A DNA stretch of 64,000 bases, from positions 1 through 64,000 of the forward strand of contig NZ_JANIPD030000003.1 of the NCBI RefSeq assembly GCF_024609215.1, in the 5' to 3' direction. This stretch comes from Curtanaerobium respiraculi. Lineage in GTDB: Bacteria > Actinomycetota > Coriobacteriia > Coriobacteriales > Eggerthellaceae. The translations under genes were made by a program, and so were the position numbers. Shown here one piece after another: positions 27,220-35,707 of this stretch (its first letter is position 1; every line of letters begins with the position of its first letter). The notes beneath the pieces were generated by a model. The model was not told the DNA's origin. It saw only the letters and a program-made list of their open reading frames with translations, and ran no database searches.

Positions 27220-27484
27220 GAGCCAACTTCGAGGGTTTCTAGCATTTGTGGAAGCTGGACGCCCGAATATCGCGGTTGGCGCGCCAACTTCGCGGGTTTC
27301 TAATCTTTTTTGCAGCTTGCACTCTGGTTGTGAAATTCCCCACGCAAATTTGAGCTGGGGTTATGTGGATTCGAACGCGAGAGTCAGCTCTCCAAAAAGT
27401 TGGAAACCCTCGAAGTTGGCTCCGAAGGGCCTGTTTTTCTCCGTTCAGCTTCCGGAAAGGCTAGAAACCCTCAAAGTTGGCGCA
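27220..27484. repeat. 265-bp dispersed repeat, copy 2
   Basis: This is the direct counterpart of 18685-18949. Motif positions are clear here: direct arms at 27222-27241 and 27283-27302, inverted arms at 27402-27420 and 27461-27481, all versions of CCAACTTCGAGGGTTTCTA or its complement. The outer pair and the inner pair can form nested stems. The gap 27173-27562 holds nothing else recognisable. Confidence 0.88.
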
Positions 27485-27562
27485 GCGCCCCCGTTTCAAA
27501 CGCAAGGAATCTGAAATTCTGCAGGGGGGTTTCCGCTTTAAGGAGACCAATGCAGCCGATGC

Positions 27563-27831
27563 TTAGCAGGGGGCCCGCTGCGGGACAAGTGCGAGAACGT
27601 GGACCTTGTCGGCCTCGGGAAGATATTCGCAGATGATATCGAATGGGTCGATGACGAATTTCCGTACGTTCTTCCCATACGTCAACTGAATTGGATTCGG
27701 CAGGTTCCGCGAGCCAAGTTCGGGGGGCCTGATAGCAGATCGATGGCGAAGAAGATCTCATCCCTCTTGCTTTCAGGTCGAATGCCGGTCATATCTTCGA
27801 TGAATTGCTCGGTGTAAATGAGCTTAGGCAT
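27563..27831 (-). pseudogene. frameshifted RelE/ParE-type toxin
   Basis: On the minus strand MPKLIYTEQFIEDMTGI and the next ~30 residues lead into a run of six C, after which the homology continues one frame over with NPIQLTYGKNVRKF, IDPFDIICEYLP and VHVLALVPQRAPC before a stop. Adding one base restores an 89-residue toxin. Upstream, a short frame ending in ARDEVERRIHHA overlaps the start and looks like the tail of a truncated antitoxin. The module is dead unless the frameshift is a sequencing error in the homopolymer. Confidence 0.7.
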
Positions 27832-27941
27832 GGTGGATGCGCCGTTCAACCTCGTCGCGGGCGGACGCCGTACCTTCGTAGATGTTGCCGGCGGCCGACT
27901 CCGTGGCGAGCAGCCTCCAGAAGCCTCTAGTACTTGCGGCG

Positions 27942-27968
27942 TGTCATATGATATTTTGTCGTATGACA
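27942..27968 (+). promoter_or_regulatory. palindromic operator upstream of triad B
   Basis: TGTCATA and TATGACA bracket a 27-base inverted repeat ending 18 bases before the NrfD start. It contains TTGTC-GTAT-GACA and a weaker TGTC-ATAT-GATA, the same box type found twice upstream of operon 3 (31066-31101). It could bind the triad's GntR protein or a CRP/FNR-type factor. Confidence 0.6.
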
Positions 27969-27986
27969 GCATAGGGAAGGCGGGGT

Positions 27987-28922
27987 GTGTTCGGCGAGCT
28001 GGTCATAGCGTATTTGTTCCTTGGCGGCATGGGGGCGGGCGCCCTTGCCATCGGCTCGTTGGGAACCCTGCTTGTTCCCCGCGACGAAGTGGCGGTGCGG
28101 CGCTCGACCATCAACGGGCGGGCAACCCGAACGGTGCTTTACGTTCCTGCGCCCTACCAGAAGCTGTTCGGCCCGACGCTCGCCGCCTCGTTTATAGCCC
28201 TTGCCATCGGATCGATCGCCCTCTCCGTCGATTTGGGCCAGACGAATCGCGCGGAGCTTCTGTTCCTGTTGCCGCAACCGACATTCATGACATTGGGGGC
28301 GTATTCCCTCGCACTCGCCCTCGCGCTGTGCGCGCCGCTCGCTGCCGCTTGGGCTTTGCCCCACTTGCATCTGCGCTATTGGGTCGTCCGCACGCTCGCA
28401 GTACTCGCCGTCGCCGACGGTGTTGTCGTGATGCTGTATACGGGCCTTCTCCTATCCGACATGCAGGCTATTCCCTTGTGGAACACGCCTTGGCTGCCCC
28501 CGCTGTTCGTTGCGAGCGCGCTTTCGTGCGGCAGCGCGCTTATGCTGGGGACGTCCGTTTTCACAGGGGCCATAGGCCTTTTCGAGTCGTCGATCCGCAG
28601 GCTCATGAAGCTCGACATCGTTTTGCTGGTGGTCGAGGCGGTTCTCGCCGCCTGCTTCATTGCTGCGTCGTGGAAAGCCCCTTTTGCGGTGGCGGCGGTT
28701 GGCTCAGCAAGCCTGCTCCACGGGGAACTCGCCCCGGTGTTCCTGGCCGGTTTCGTCGGATGCGGAATCGGCATACCCGTGCTTGCGGAAGGGTACGAGC
28801 TTGCGGCCAGAGGCCACTACCAGGTTGCCTCCCTCATCGCCTCCACGGCTGTTTTCGTGGGTGGGATCGCGTTGCGGTATTCGATCGTGATGGCGGGCAT
28901 ACGCCCGGAAGTTTGGATATAA
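27987..28922 (+). CDS. NrfD/PsrC-like membrane protein, triad B
   Basis: This 311-residue protein begins at GTG with MFGELVIAYLFLGGMGAGAL, matching the triad A protein's LFGILIITYLFLGGAAAGAL. About eight hydrophobic segments follow. It heads a plus-strand operon with a GntR gene (12 bases on) and an SPFH gene. No catalytic subunit is adjacent; the nearest ferredoxin is the spare one at 26591. Its electron partner is therefore unknown. Confidence 0.88.
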   Translation: MFGELVIAYLFLGGMGAGALAIGSLGTLLVPRDEVAVRRSTINGRATRTVLYVPAPYQKLFGPTLAASFIALAIGSIALSVDLGQTNRAELLFLLPQPTFMTLGAYSLALALALCAPLAAAWALPHLHLRYWVVRTLAVLAVADGVVVMLYTGLLLSDMQAIPLWNTPWLPPLFVASALSCGSALMLGTSVFTGAIGLFESSIRRLMKLDIVLLVVEAVLAACFIAASWKAPFAVAAVGSASLLHGELAPVFLAGFVGCGIGIPVLAEGYELAARGHYQVASLIASTAVFVGGIALRYSIVMAGIRPEVWI

Positions 28923-28934
28923 GGAGAGATGCGC

Positions 28935-29429
28935 ATGGCGCGCGATGATGCAAAGACGTTCAAGTTCGAAGTCGATCCAAAGAGCGACCTGCCCCTGTGG
29001 GTTCAGCTGCGCAACCGCCTTGCCCATCTGATAACCAACGGGTTCTACAAGCCGGGCGACCAGCTTCCGACGGTGCGGGCTTTGGCGGCGGACATATCCA
29101 TCAACTACAACACGGTGAACAAAGCCTATTTGGATCTGAAATCGCAGGGGTATATCGAATCGAGTCGAGGACGGGGCGCCTTCGTGCGCGAGGTGGACGT
29201 CGAGGTCGACAAGGAGTACTCGCAGCAGGTCGGCATGATCATGGATGAGTGCGTGGCATCGTGCCGCGAATTGGGAATGTCGCTCGACGACATCGCCAAA
29301 TGCATGGATGCGAAGATATTGCAGATCAAGCGCGGCGAAGGGCTTGCGAACCCCGAAGACGGATCCGGCGGTCGCATCATCACCATCGAAATCGGAGGAA
29401 GCGAGCATGCATCGGAAGCGGGAGCGTAG
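28935..29429 (+). CDS. GntR family regulator (YtrA type), triad B
   Basis: The winged-helix domain (LPLWVQLRNRLAHLITNGFY, PGDQLPTVRALAADISINYN, TVNKAYLDLKSQGYI) is followed by a short helical tail with CRELGMSLDDIAKCMD. It is close in layout to the triad A GntR, whose tail has R-S-Q-G-M-S-F-N-D-I. The ATG at 28935 sits 8 bases after AAGGAG; an ATG at 28929 is too close. The SPFH gene starts 2 bases after its stop. Confidence 0.9.
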   Translation: MARDDAKTFKFEVDPKSDLPLWVQLRNRLAHLITNGFYKPGDQLPTVRALAADISINYNTVNKAYLDLKSQGYIESSRGRGAFVREVDVEVDKEYSQQVGMIMDECVASCRELGMSLDDIAKCMDAKILQIKRGEGLANPEDGSGGRIITIEIGGSEHASEAGA

Positions 29430-29431
29430 CC

Positions 29432-30418
29432 ATGGGGTTGCATCGGAGGAATGACTTGAGGCCGGATGAGGGCGGGCGACGTGCGCATCCGAGGCGCTTG
29501 CAGGTGAAGCCCGACATCGCGACGGAGATCGTGGGGGAGCGGGCGTCGAATACCGGGGTCGTGCTGTTCTCCACCGTCGTGTTCGCGGTGGTGGCGGGGC
29601 TGGTCATGCTCGCGTTCAAGTTCGCATCGCCTGCGGGAATTAATCTGACGGCGATCATCATCGCCGTTGTCATCGCGTCGCTCGCAACCCTGTCCGTGCA
29701 TATCGCGGAGCAGTGGGAGAAGGTCGTCGTTCTGCGGCTGGGGAAGTTCGACCGGGTGGCGGGTCCCGGATTGTTCTTCACCATCCCCGTGATCGAAAGC
29801 CCCACGATCCGCATCGACAGCCGCGTGCGCGTGACCACGTTCGGGGCGGAGGAGACGCTGACAAGCGATTTGGTGCCACTCTATGTTGACGCCGTGCTGT
29901 TCTGGATGGTGTACGACGCGAAAGCCGCCTGCACCGAGGTGGGCGATTTCACTCGGGCGGTGGAGATGGCGGCGCAGACCGCCCTGCGCGATGCCATCGG
30001 CCGCGGCGAGGTGGCGCAGGTTGCCATCAGGCGCGACCAGCTCGATCGCGAACTGAAGCAGGCGCTCGAGGACAAGGCGTCGGAGTGGGGCGTGACCATC
30101 CTTTCCGTGGAGGTTCGCGACATCGTGCTGCCCGAGAAACTGCAGGATGCGATGTCGTTGGAGGCTCAGGCCGAGCAGCGCAAGAAGGCGCGCATCATTC
30201 TGATGGAAGCCGAGCAGGACATCGAGGAGATGCTTTCCGAGACAGGCCGGGGCTATGCGGAGAACGAGGAGGCTTTACGCCTACGCGCCATGCACCTTCT
30301 GTACGAGAGCATCCGAGAAACCGGCGGGACCGTGGTGGTGCCCAGCAGCTTCAGCGAGGGTTTCGGCGATGTTCTTCCGAAGGATGCTGCCGATGCTTTG
30401 GGTAAGATAGCGAAATAA
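29432..30418 (+). CDS. SPFH/band-7 (slipin-like) membrane protein, triad B
   Basis: Two N-terminal hydrophobic segments (about residues 40-90) precede an SPFH domain with AEQWEKVVVLRLGKFDRVAG, PGLFFTIPVIES, YVDAVLFWMVYDAK, ALRDAIGRGEVAQV and VTILSVEVRDIVLPEKLQ. The tail ends in VVPSSFSEGFGDVLPKD, comparable with the triad A ending. The N-terminal 35 residues are basic and differ from triad A. GGAG precedes the ATG at 29432. Confidence 0.9.
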   Translation: MGLHRRNDLRPDEGGRRAHPRRLQVKPDIATEIVGERASNTGVVLFSTVVFAVVAGLVMLAFKFASPAGINLTAIIIAVVIASLATLSVHIAEQWEKVVVLRLGKFDRVAGPGLFFTIPVIESPTIRIDSRVRVTTFGAEETLTSDLVPLYVDAVLFWMVYDAKAACTEVGDFTRAVEMAAQTALRDAIGRGEVAQVAIRRDQLDRELKQALEDKASEWGVTILSVEVRDIVLPEKLQDAMSLEAQAEQRKKARIILMEAEQDIEEMLSETGRGYAENEEALRLRAMHLLYESIRETGGTVVVPSSFSEGFGDVLPKDAADALGKIAK

Positions 30419-30451
30419 TGGTAAAATACTCCTGGAATTAAGGGGGTAAAA

Positions 30452-30721
30452 ATGCCAAAATGCGTACCAGTGAGCGATTTAAAGGACACCGTTTCATTTT
30501 GCGAAAAGGTTGAAACCGCTGGAGAACCGGTGATTGTAACGAAAAACGGGTACGAGCGGTTTGTCGCCATCGATGCGGAGCTCTTCCGATCCTATCGCAA
30601 GGAGACGCCTGAAGAACATCTGGAACGTCTCCTGCAGGAACCCGATCGTGACATTCGCGCGAGGCGTGTTTCCGATATGAACGTGGGACTCTCTGAGCTC
30701 AGGGCGCAGTATGGCCTATAA
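30452..30721 (+). CDS. Phd/YefM family antitoxin
   Basis: This 89-residue protein has the Phd fold: MPKCVPVSDLKDT, then GEPVIVTKNGYERFVAID. The C-terminal half is charged and probably binds the toxin. Its last 11 bases overlap the start of the ParE-like toxin gene. A good site (AAGGGGG) precedes the ATG. Confidence 0.9.
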   Translation: MPKCVPVSDLKDTVSFCEKVETAGEPVIVTKNGYERFVAIDAELFRSYRKETPEEHLERLLQEPDRDIRARRVSDMNVGLSELRAQYGL

Positions 30722-31022
30722 GGTTATTTGGACGAACAGCGCACGTGCGGATGCCGAGTCGATCATCCGCTATATAGCGGTGGATTTAGACAGCCCGAGT
30801 GCCGCGGTAGAGCATCTTGATGCATTCGAGGATGCTGCACGGGAGATGGGTGAGAATCCGCTGCTGCATGCTGTTTCGGCCTTGCCTTCATTAGAGTTGC
30901 GTGCTTTGCGTCCCTGCTTCGTCAAGCGATATGTGGTGCTCTATTCCTTCGACGGCGACCAGGTGACTGTGCATCGCATCTTTCACATGCTTCAGGACTA
31001 TGCGAAGATCATCGAAAGATAG
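30711..31022 (+). CDS. RelE/ParE family toxin
   Basis: This 103-residue protein starts MAYKVIWTNSARADAESIIR, continues YIAVDLDSPSAAVEHLD and ends with YVVLYSFDGDQVTVHRIFHM, the standard ParE/RelE layout. Whether it attacks gyrase or mRNA cannot be told from sequence. It is coupled to the antitoxin by overlap. Confidence 0.9.
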   Translation: MAYKVIWTNSARADAESIIRYIAVDLDSPSAAVEHLDAFEDAAREMGENPLLHAVSALPSLELRALRPCFVKRYVVLYSFDGDQVTVHRIFHMLQDYAKIIER

Positions 31023-31065
31023 CGTTTCGGAATTATCCTTAAAATAGAGTAATAATTACGAAAAA

Positions 31066-31101
31066 TGTCCTATGACAACTCTTGTTTGTCATAGGACAAA
31101 T
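31066..31101 (+). promoter_or_regulatory. tandem TTGTC-N4-GACAA boxes upstream of operon 3
   Basis: TGTCCTATGACAA (31066-31078) and TTGTCATAGGACA (31086-31098) are exact reverse complements. Each half is itself a TGTC-N4-GACA palindrome; the second extends to TTTGTC-ATAG-GACAAA. The layout resembles paired CRP/FNR-family sites. They lie 110-145 bases before the catalytic gene and just after the toxin-antitoxin pair. Confidence 0.7.
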
Positions 31102-31210
31102 TGGTATCATCGCCCTAACAAGATTTTGGCCGGATCTTACAGACGAGAGAATGCCGCGCCGGGGCATGCGCAAACCTTCGCGAGCGGCGATTCGAACATC
31201 GGGAGGAAAG

Positions 31211-33646
31211 ATGTCGAAGAAAAGCTTGGACGCCTCGATTTCGCGCCGTGGCTTTCTAAAAGCGGCAGGTGTAGCCGGGGCATTGGGCTTGGCCGGGGCA
31301 GGTGCGATGACCACCGCCGACGGATGGCTGGCACCTGCGAGTGCCGCGGCAGAGCCGGAGGAAAAAGTATCATATCTTTATCACAGGGACCACTGCGGTT
31401 GCCACTGCTCGCTCAAATGCACAGTGCGCGACGGCAGAGTTTGCTTTATGGAGCCAAATGATGCCTATCCTGATCCAAAATATCGTAGGATTTGCGCTAA
31501 AGGAATCGCAGAGATTCAGCATATCTATAGCGCAGACAGGATTCAGACCCCCCTTAAACGCATTGGTGATCGCGGAGAGGGAAAATTTGAATCTATTAGT
31601 TGGGATGAAGCCTACGATATCCTAAAAACGAAAATCGAAGATACGTGGAATGCCTACGGTCACGAGGCAGTATTCGTAAATTGCGCATCCGAGCCAAGGC
31701 CAATGTACCCATTTCTACCTGCAGTGTTGGGTGCAGCTACACAAGGGGCTGTTGGAATTGATATGGGCTTGGGAAATGGTGTGGATGATGCCTATGGCTC
31801 AAGCAAGGGAACGACGGATTCGCCTGGTGAGTATCTGCAGTGTGGGGCTGGATGGAACAGGCCCACTAATGAGCCAAGAGATTTGATTAACTCAAAATTT
31901 ATCCTAATGGTGGGGAATAATGTATTAACGAGTGTTCTCTGCCACGGATACAAGTTTTTCGATGCTCAAGACGCTGGAGCTCATACAGTTGCTGTCGACC
32001 CCCAGTACTCTTTAGTTGCCTCTAAATGCGACGAATGGGTTCCTATTGAACCAGGTACGGATGCTGCTCTCTACCTGGGAATGGCTTCAGTAATTATTGA
32101 CAAGAAACTGTATGACGAAGCCTTTATGAAAGCCCGAACGGCATTTCCGTTTTTGGTGAACCGGGAAACGGGAGAGCAACTCACCTTGGGTGAGTCGGTT
32201 CCGGAAGGGAAAAATCACGCAGGCGATTATGTGGTTTGGGATAATTCGATCCAATCTGCGGTTAGGCATAACCTTGCGGTCGATCCTGCGCTGTCTGGAA
32301 CATTTATAATTGATGGGGTTAGCTATCAAACGGTTTTCGATCTTTTCGTTGAAAGCGAAAAAACTTACAACGTCGAGTGGGCTGCAAAGAAAACAGCTAT
32401 CCCTGCTGAGAAAATCACTAGCATAGCCGAGGAATATGCGAAGAGTGGGGCATCGGCGATCGTTACCGGTTACGGTGGCAACGATAAAATGTCGAATGCT
32501 GACGTGGTCGGTCATGCTCTCGTTATGCTTCCCGCCCTTACGGGTAATATCGGGAAGCCAGGTGCTCTTATCGGGAGTTTCGCTGATGGGTTCCATGGCT
32601 ATGCCGCATCTCTCGGGTCTTGGAAGTTCCCCGACGGAATGAAAGCCGCAACGCCGAAAGTCAAGGTTTTTGAAATGCCGCGTAAGGAAAGCGGTATTCA
32701 TACAGTAATCGGTGTAGGCGATTTCGTTTTGAATAGGATGCCAAACTTCAACAGTTCGGTGGAATGGATACAGGGTCTCGATTTCTTCTGTGCAATTGAT
32801 ATGTACCACACAACATACGTTGACTATGCAGATTTGGTTTTGCCCGCATGTACTCCTTTCGAAAACGAAGAGCCTTATGCGGGTCTTGAGGCCTATGGAG
32901 GACATGTCCTTCTGCGCGAGAAGGCGCTGGATCCTATGTTTGAGAGCAAATCCGATTATCGTATTCAAATCGAGATATCTGAGCTATTTGGGAAACGAGA
33001 AGCTCTTCCGAGAACGCAAGAAGAATACATCAGGTATTGCCTTGACACTTCGACCGACGAAACGATAAAAGGAATTTCGCTCGATACCCTCGTGCAGCAC
33101 CAAGGCGTGCAGCCTCAATCTTGCCAAGAAACATTCCGCAGGTCATTTGTCAACCGATTTGGAACACCGAGCGAAAAGCTCGAGGTCTATTATCAGAAAC
33201 TGCTTCCCTATAAATTGGCTCTTCCTGTTTGGGTTGCGCCCAATGAAATAGAAAACGAAGAGCTGAAGAAGCGGTATCCCCTCAAGATGTGCTATTACAA
33301 ATCAAAACTTCGAGTTCACAATCAATTTTGGGATGCAACATGGTTGAACCAGTACGAAGAAGCACACTGCGAGATGAATCCATTTGAGATGAAGTCCAGA
33401 AACATGAGTGCAGGTGACGAAGTCCGAATCTTTAACGATCGAGGAGATTGTGTCACGCGAGTGTTTCCCAATGATGGAGTAAGGACAGGAAGCATTCGCA
33501 TGTTTTCAGGGGTATGGAATAGGTGTTTCAAATCCGGAGGATTTCAGAGCTTATCTAACGACCATGAAGAAGACCGCGCGGCTGTTTTGAAGATGGGGCC
33601 TAACATTCCATTTAACGACACCCTTGTTGAAGTTGAGAGAGTGTAG
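31211..33646 (+). CDS. Tat-exported molybdopterin oxidoreductase, operon 3 catalytic subunit
   Basis: This 811-residue subunit has the signal SRRGFLKAAG, the 4Fe-4S motif HCGCHCSLKC with a Cys in RICAKG, and an overall layout like operon 1. The ligand region reads G-I-D-M-G-L-G-N-G, shared with operon 1. The ATG at 31211 follows GGAGGAAAG; the frame is open upstream to 31082 without coding character. The first ~150 bases and the regions outside the gene are GC-rich, but from about 31365 onward codons are markedly A/T-rich until about 33850, inside the next gene. A segmental replacement by DNA from a lower-GC relative is inferred. Substrate is unknown. Confidence 0.92.
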   Translation: MSKKSLDASISRRGFLKAAGVAGALGLAGAGAMTTADGWLAPASAAAEPEEKVSYLYHRDHCGCHCSLKCTVRDGRVCFMEPNDAYPDPKYRRICAKGIAEIQHIYSADRIQTPLKRIGDRGEGKFESISWDEAYDILKTKIEDTWNAYGHEAVFVNCASEPRPMYPFLPAVLGAATQGAVGIDMGLGNGVDDAYGSSKGTTDSPGEYLQCGAGWNRPTNEPRDLINSKFILMVGNNVLTSVLCHGYKFFDAQDAGAHTVAVDPQYSLVASKCDEWVPIEPGTDAALYLGMASVIIDKKLYDEAFMKARTAFPFLVNRETGEQLTLGESVPEGKNHAGDYVVWDNSIQSAVRHNLAVDPALSGTFIIDGVSYQTVFDLFVESEKTYNVEWAAKKTAIPAEKITSIAEEYAKSGASAIVTGYGGNDKMSNADVVGHALVMLPALTGNIGKPGALIGSFADGFHGYAASLGSWKFPDGMKAATPKVKVFEMPRKESGIHTVIGVGDFVLNRMPNFNSSVEWIQGLDFFCAIDMYHTTYVDYADLVLPACTPFENEEPYAGLEAYGGHVLLREKALDPMFESKSDYRIQIEISELFGKREALPRTQEEYIRYCLDTSTDETIKGISLDTLVQHQGVQPQSCQETFRRSFVNRFGTPSEKLEVYYQKLLPYKLALPVWVAPNEIENEELKKRYPLKMCYYKSKLRVHNQFWDATWLNQYEEAHCEMNPFEMKSRNMSAGDEVRIFNDRGDCVTRVFPNDGVRTGSIRMFSGVWNRCFKSGGFQSLSNDHEEDRAAVLKMGPNIPFNDTLVEVERV

Positions 33647-33655
33647 GTGATTTTG

Positions 33656-34273
33656 ATGACTAAACTCGCAATTGCTATCAACTTGCATCGATGCGTAGGG
33701 TGCAATACATGTGCTAATGCATGCAAAATGGAAAATAACGTCCCGATGGGGATGCTTTGGAACAGAGTTATAACTGAAGGATCAGATATTCCCGATCAAT
33801 CTGTTGGATCCTATCCAAACCTGTCTCTGACGAATATACCCATCGCCTGCCAGCATTGCGAAAACCCCGCTTGCATGAAGGTGTGCCCGACCGGAGCAAC
33901 CTTCAAGGACGACAAGGGACGCGTGGAGATCGACTACGACAAGTGCATCGGCTGCCGCATGTGCATGGCCGCCTGCCCGTACAACGTTCGCGTGTTCAAC
34001 TGGAACGAGCCGGTGCGGGATCCTGATTTCAATTACGGGGACAAGGATGTTCCCGTTCGCCCCAAGGGCGTGATGGAGAAGTGCACGCTGTGCAAGGAGC
34101 GCACCGATCGCGGCGAGGAGCCCATGTGCGTGGTGTGCTGCCCCTTTGACGCCCGCGTGTACGGCGACCTGGACGACCCGGACTCCGAGATCTCGAAGCT
34201 GCGCAGCAAGCAGAACGTCCGCATCCTCCTCGAAGATATGGGCACCAAGCCCCAGGTCTTCTACCTGCAATAG
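33656..34273 (+). CDS. four-cluster ferredoxin subunit (NrfC/DmsB type), operon 3
   Basis: The 205-residue protein shows CVGCNTCANACKMENN, CQHCENPACMKVCP, CIGCRMCMAACP, and CTLCKERTDRG with CVVCCP. The first ~190 bases are A/T-rich like the preceding gene; from about 33850 the sequence turns GC-rich and becomes nearly identical to the operon 1 ferredoxin gene around the third cluster. The composition break falls in the middle of one gene, which marks a recombination joint. Confidence 0.95.
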   Translation: MTKLAIAINLHRCVGCNTCANACKMENNVPMGMLWNRVITEGSDIPDQSVGSYPNLSLTNIPIACQHCENPACMKVCPTGATFKDDKGRVEIDYDKCIGCRMCMAACPYNVRVFNWNEPVRDPDFNYGDKDVPVRPKGVMEKCTLCKERTDRGEEPMCVVCCPFDARVYGDLDDPDSEISKLRSKQNVRILLEDMGTKPQVFYLQ

Positions 34274-34285
34274 GAAGTGATTGAA

Positions 34286-35461
34286 ATGACTTTTTCTACT
34301 CGCGGAAAGACCGCGTTGGGCGTCTGCGCCGTCCTGGCCGCCGTCGCGCTGGGATGCTGGATCTACCAGCTGGCTGGCGGCTTGGGCGTCACGGGCATGA
34401 ACAACTCCACCAGCTGGGGCGCCTACATCATGATGTTCATGTTCATGGTGGGCCTGTCCGCCGGCGGCCTGATCGTGGCCAGCTCCGCCTCCGTCTTCCA
34501 CATCGAGAGGTACGAGCGCGTGGCGATACCCGCCATCATCTGCTCGCTCGTGTGCATCTGCCTGGCGGGCGCCTTTATCCTCATCGATCTCGGCGGAATC
34601 CAGCGCATCTGGCGCATGCTCACCGGCCCGAACTTCGCGAGCCCGCTCGTGTGGGACATGTGCGTGATCACCCTGTACTTGGTGATCAACATCCTGGATC
34701 TCCGTTTCCTGGTACGCGGCGACCACAGGGCGGTCGAGATCCTGTCCCGCTTCGCCCTGCCCTGCGCCATCCTGGTCCATTCCGTGACCGCCTGGATCTT
34801 CGGCCTGCAGATCGCCCGCGAGGGGTGGCACTCCGCCATCATGGCCCCCATCTTCGTGGCGAGCGCCTGCGACTCCGGCCTCGCCCTGCTGCTCGTTAGC
34901 CTGATCGGCCTGCAGAAGGCCAAGCTCTTCGACGCGGGGGACAAGCTGATCGCCAACCTTGCCGGCCTGCTCGCCGTGTTCGTGTCGGTCGACGCGTTCT
35001 TCATCGGATGCGAGCTGCTGACGACCGCGTACTCCGGCACCGACGCGGGCAATTTCGTGCTGGGGCAGATGTTCTCCGGCGCCACCGCCCCGTTCTTCTG
35101 GTTCGAGATGGTGTGCGGCCTGCTGATCCCGTTCCTGATCCTGGTGTTCGCGAAGAACCGTTCCCGCAAGGGCATGGTGCTCGCGGCGAGCATCCTCGTC
35201 GTGCTCGGCGTGCTCTGCAAGCGCGCGTGGCTCCTGTTCACCAGTTTCCTGATGCCCAACGTCTACGGCGGCCCCGGCATCACGCTGGGCACGAAGTCCG
35301 CGCAGGCGGATCCCGCCGCCGTGTGGTCCGCCATGGGAGTCTACGCGCCCACCCCCGTGGAGGTCGCCATCATCGTCGGCGCCCTGGCCGGCGGCTTCGC
35401 GATCTGGCTGCTGCTGTCCAAGAGGTTCCTGCCCGCCTGGGAGCCGGCGCGGGAAGCCTAG
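34286..35461 (+). CDS. NrfD/PsrC-type membrane anchor, operon 3
   Basis: This 391-residue protein has about ten hydrophobic segments and the motifs GLSAGGLIVASSASVFHIER and VHSVTAWIFGLQIAREGW. It is clearly the paralogue of the operon 1 anchor. A GTG at 34277 is in frame, but the ATG at 34286 follows AGGAAG at a normal distance. A terminator follows at 35487-35520. Confidence 0.93.
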   Translation: MTFSTRGKTALGVCAVLAAVALGCWIYQLAGGLGVTGMNNSTSWGAYIMMFMFMVGLSAGGLIVASSASVFHIERYERVAIPAIICSLVCICLAGAFILIDLGGIQRIWRMLTGPNFASPLVWDMCVITLYLVINILDLRFLVRGDHRAVEILSRFALPCAILVHSVTAWIFGLQIAREGWHSAIMAPIFVASACDSGLALLLVSLIGLQKAKLFDAGDKLIANLAGLLAVFVSVDAFFIGCELLTTAYSGTDAGNFVLGQMFSGATAPFFWFEMVCGLLIPFLILVFAKNRSRKGMVLAASILVVLGVLCKRAWLLFTSFLMPNVYGGPGITLGTKSAQADPAAVWSAMGVYAPTPVEVAIIVGALAGGFAIWLLLSKRFLPAWEPAREA

Positions 35462-35486
35462 CCTTCGTTCTCCCTCTCTTCCCAAA

Positions 35487-35520
35487 CGCGCCCCGCAGGT
35501 ACATACGGGGCGCGATTTTA
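35487..35520 (+). terminator. intrinsic terminator of operon 3
   Basis: CGCGCCCCG and CGGGGCGCG form a 9-bp stem with a 10-base loop, followed by ATTTTA. It lies 26 bases after the anchor gene's stop. Confidence 0.82.
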
Positions 35521-35707
35521 CTGCGGTCTTGCCGAGGCCCTCGTTTCAGAAGCCTGCCGCGCGGTTTTCGGATAGTAAGAAATAAATATACAACCTTCAA
35601 AATGCACATTCCGTATTTCGGGTCCTAGTCAGCTTTTTAAAATATTTAAATTGCGTCAAAATCTTTTATATGAAATACTCATTTTGCGATAGAAGCGAGG
35701 TGGGGAT

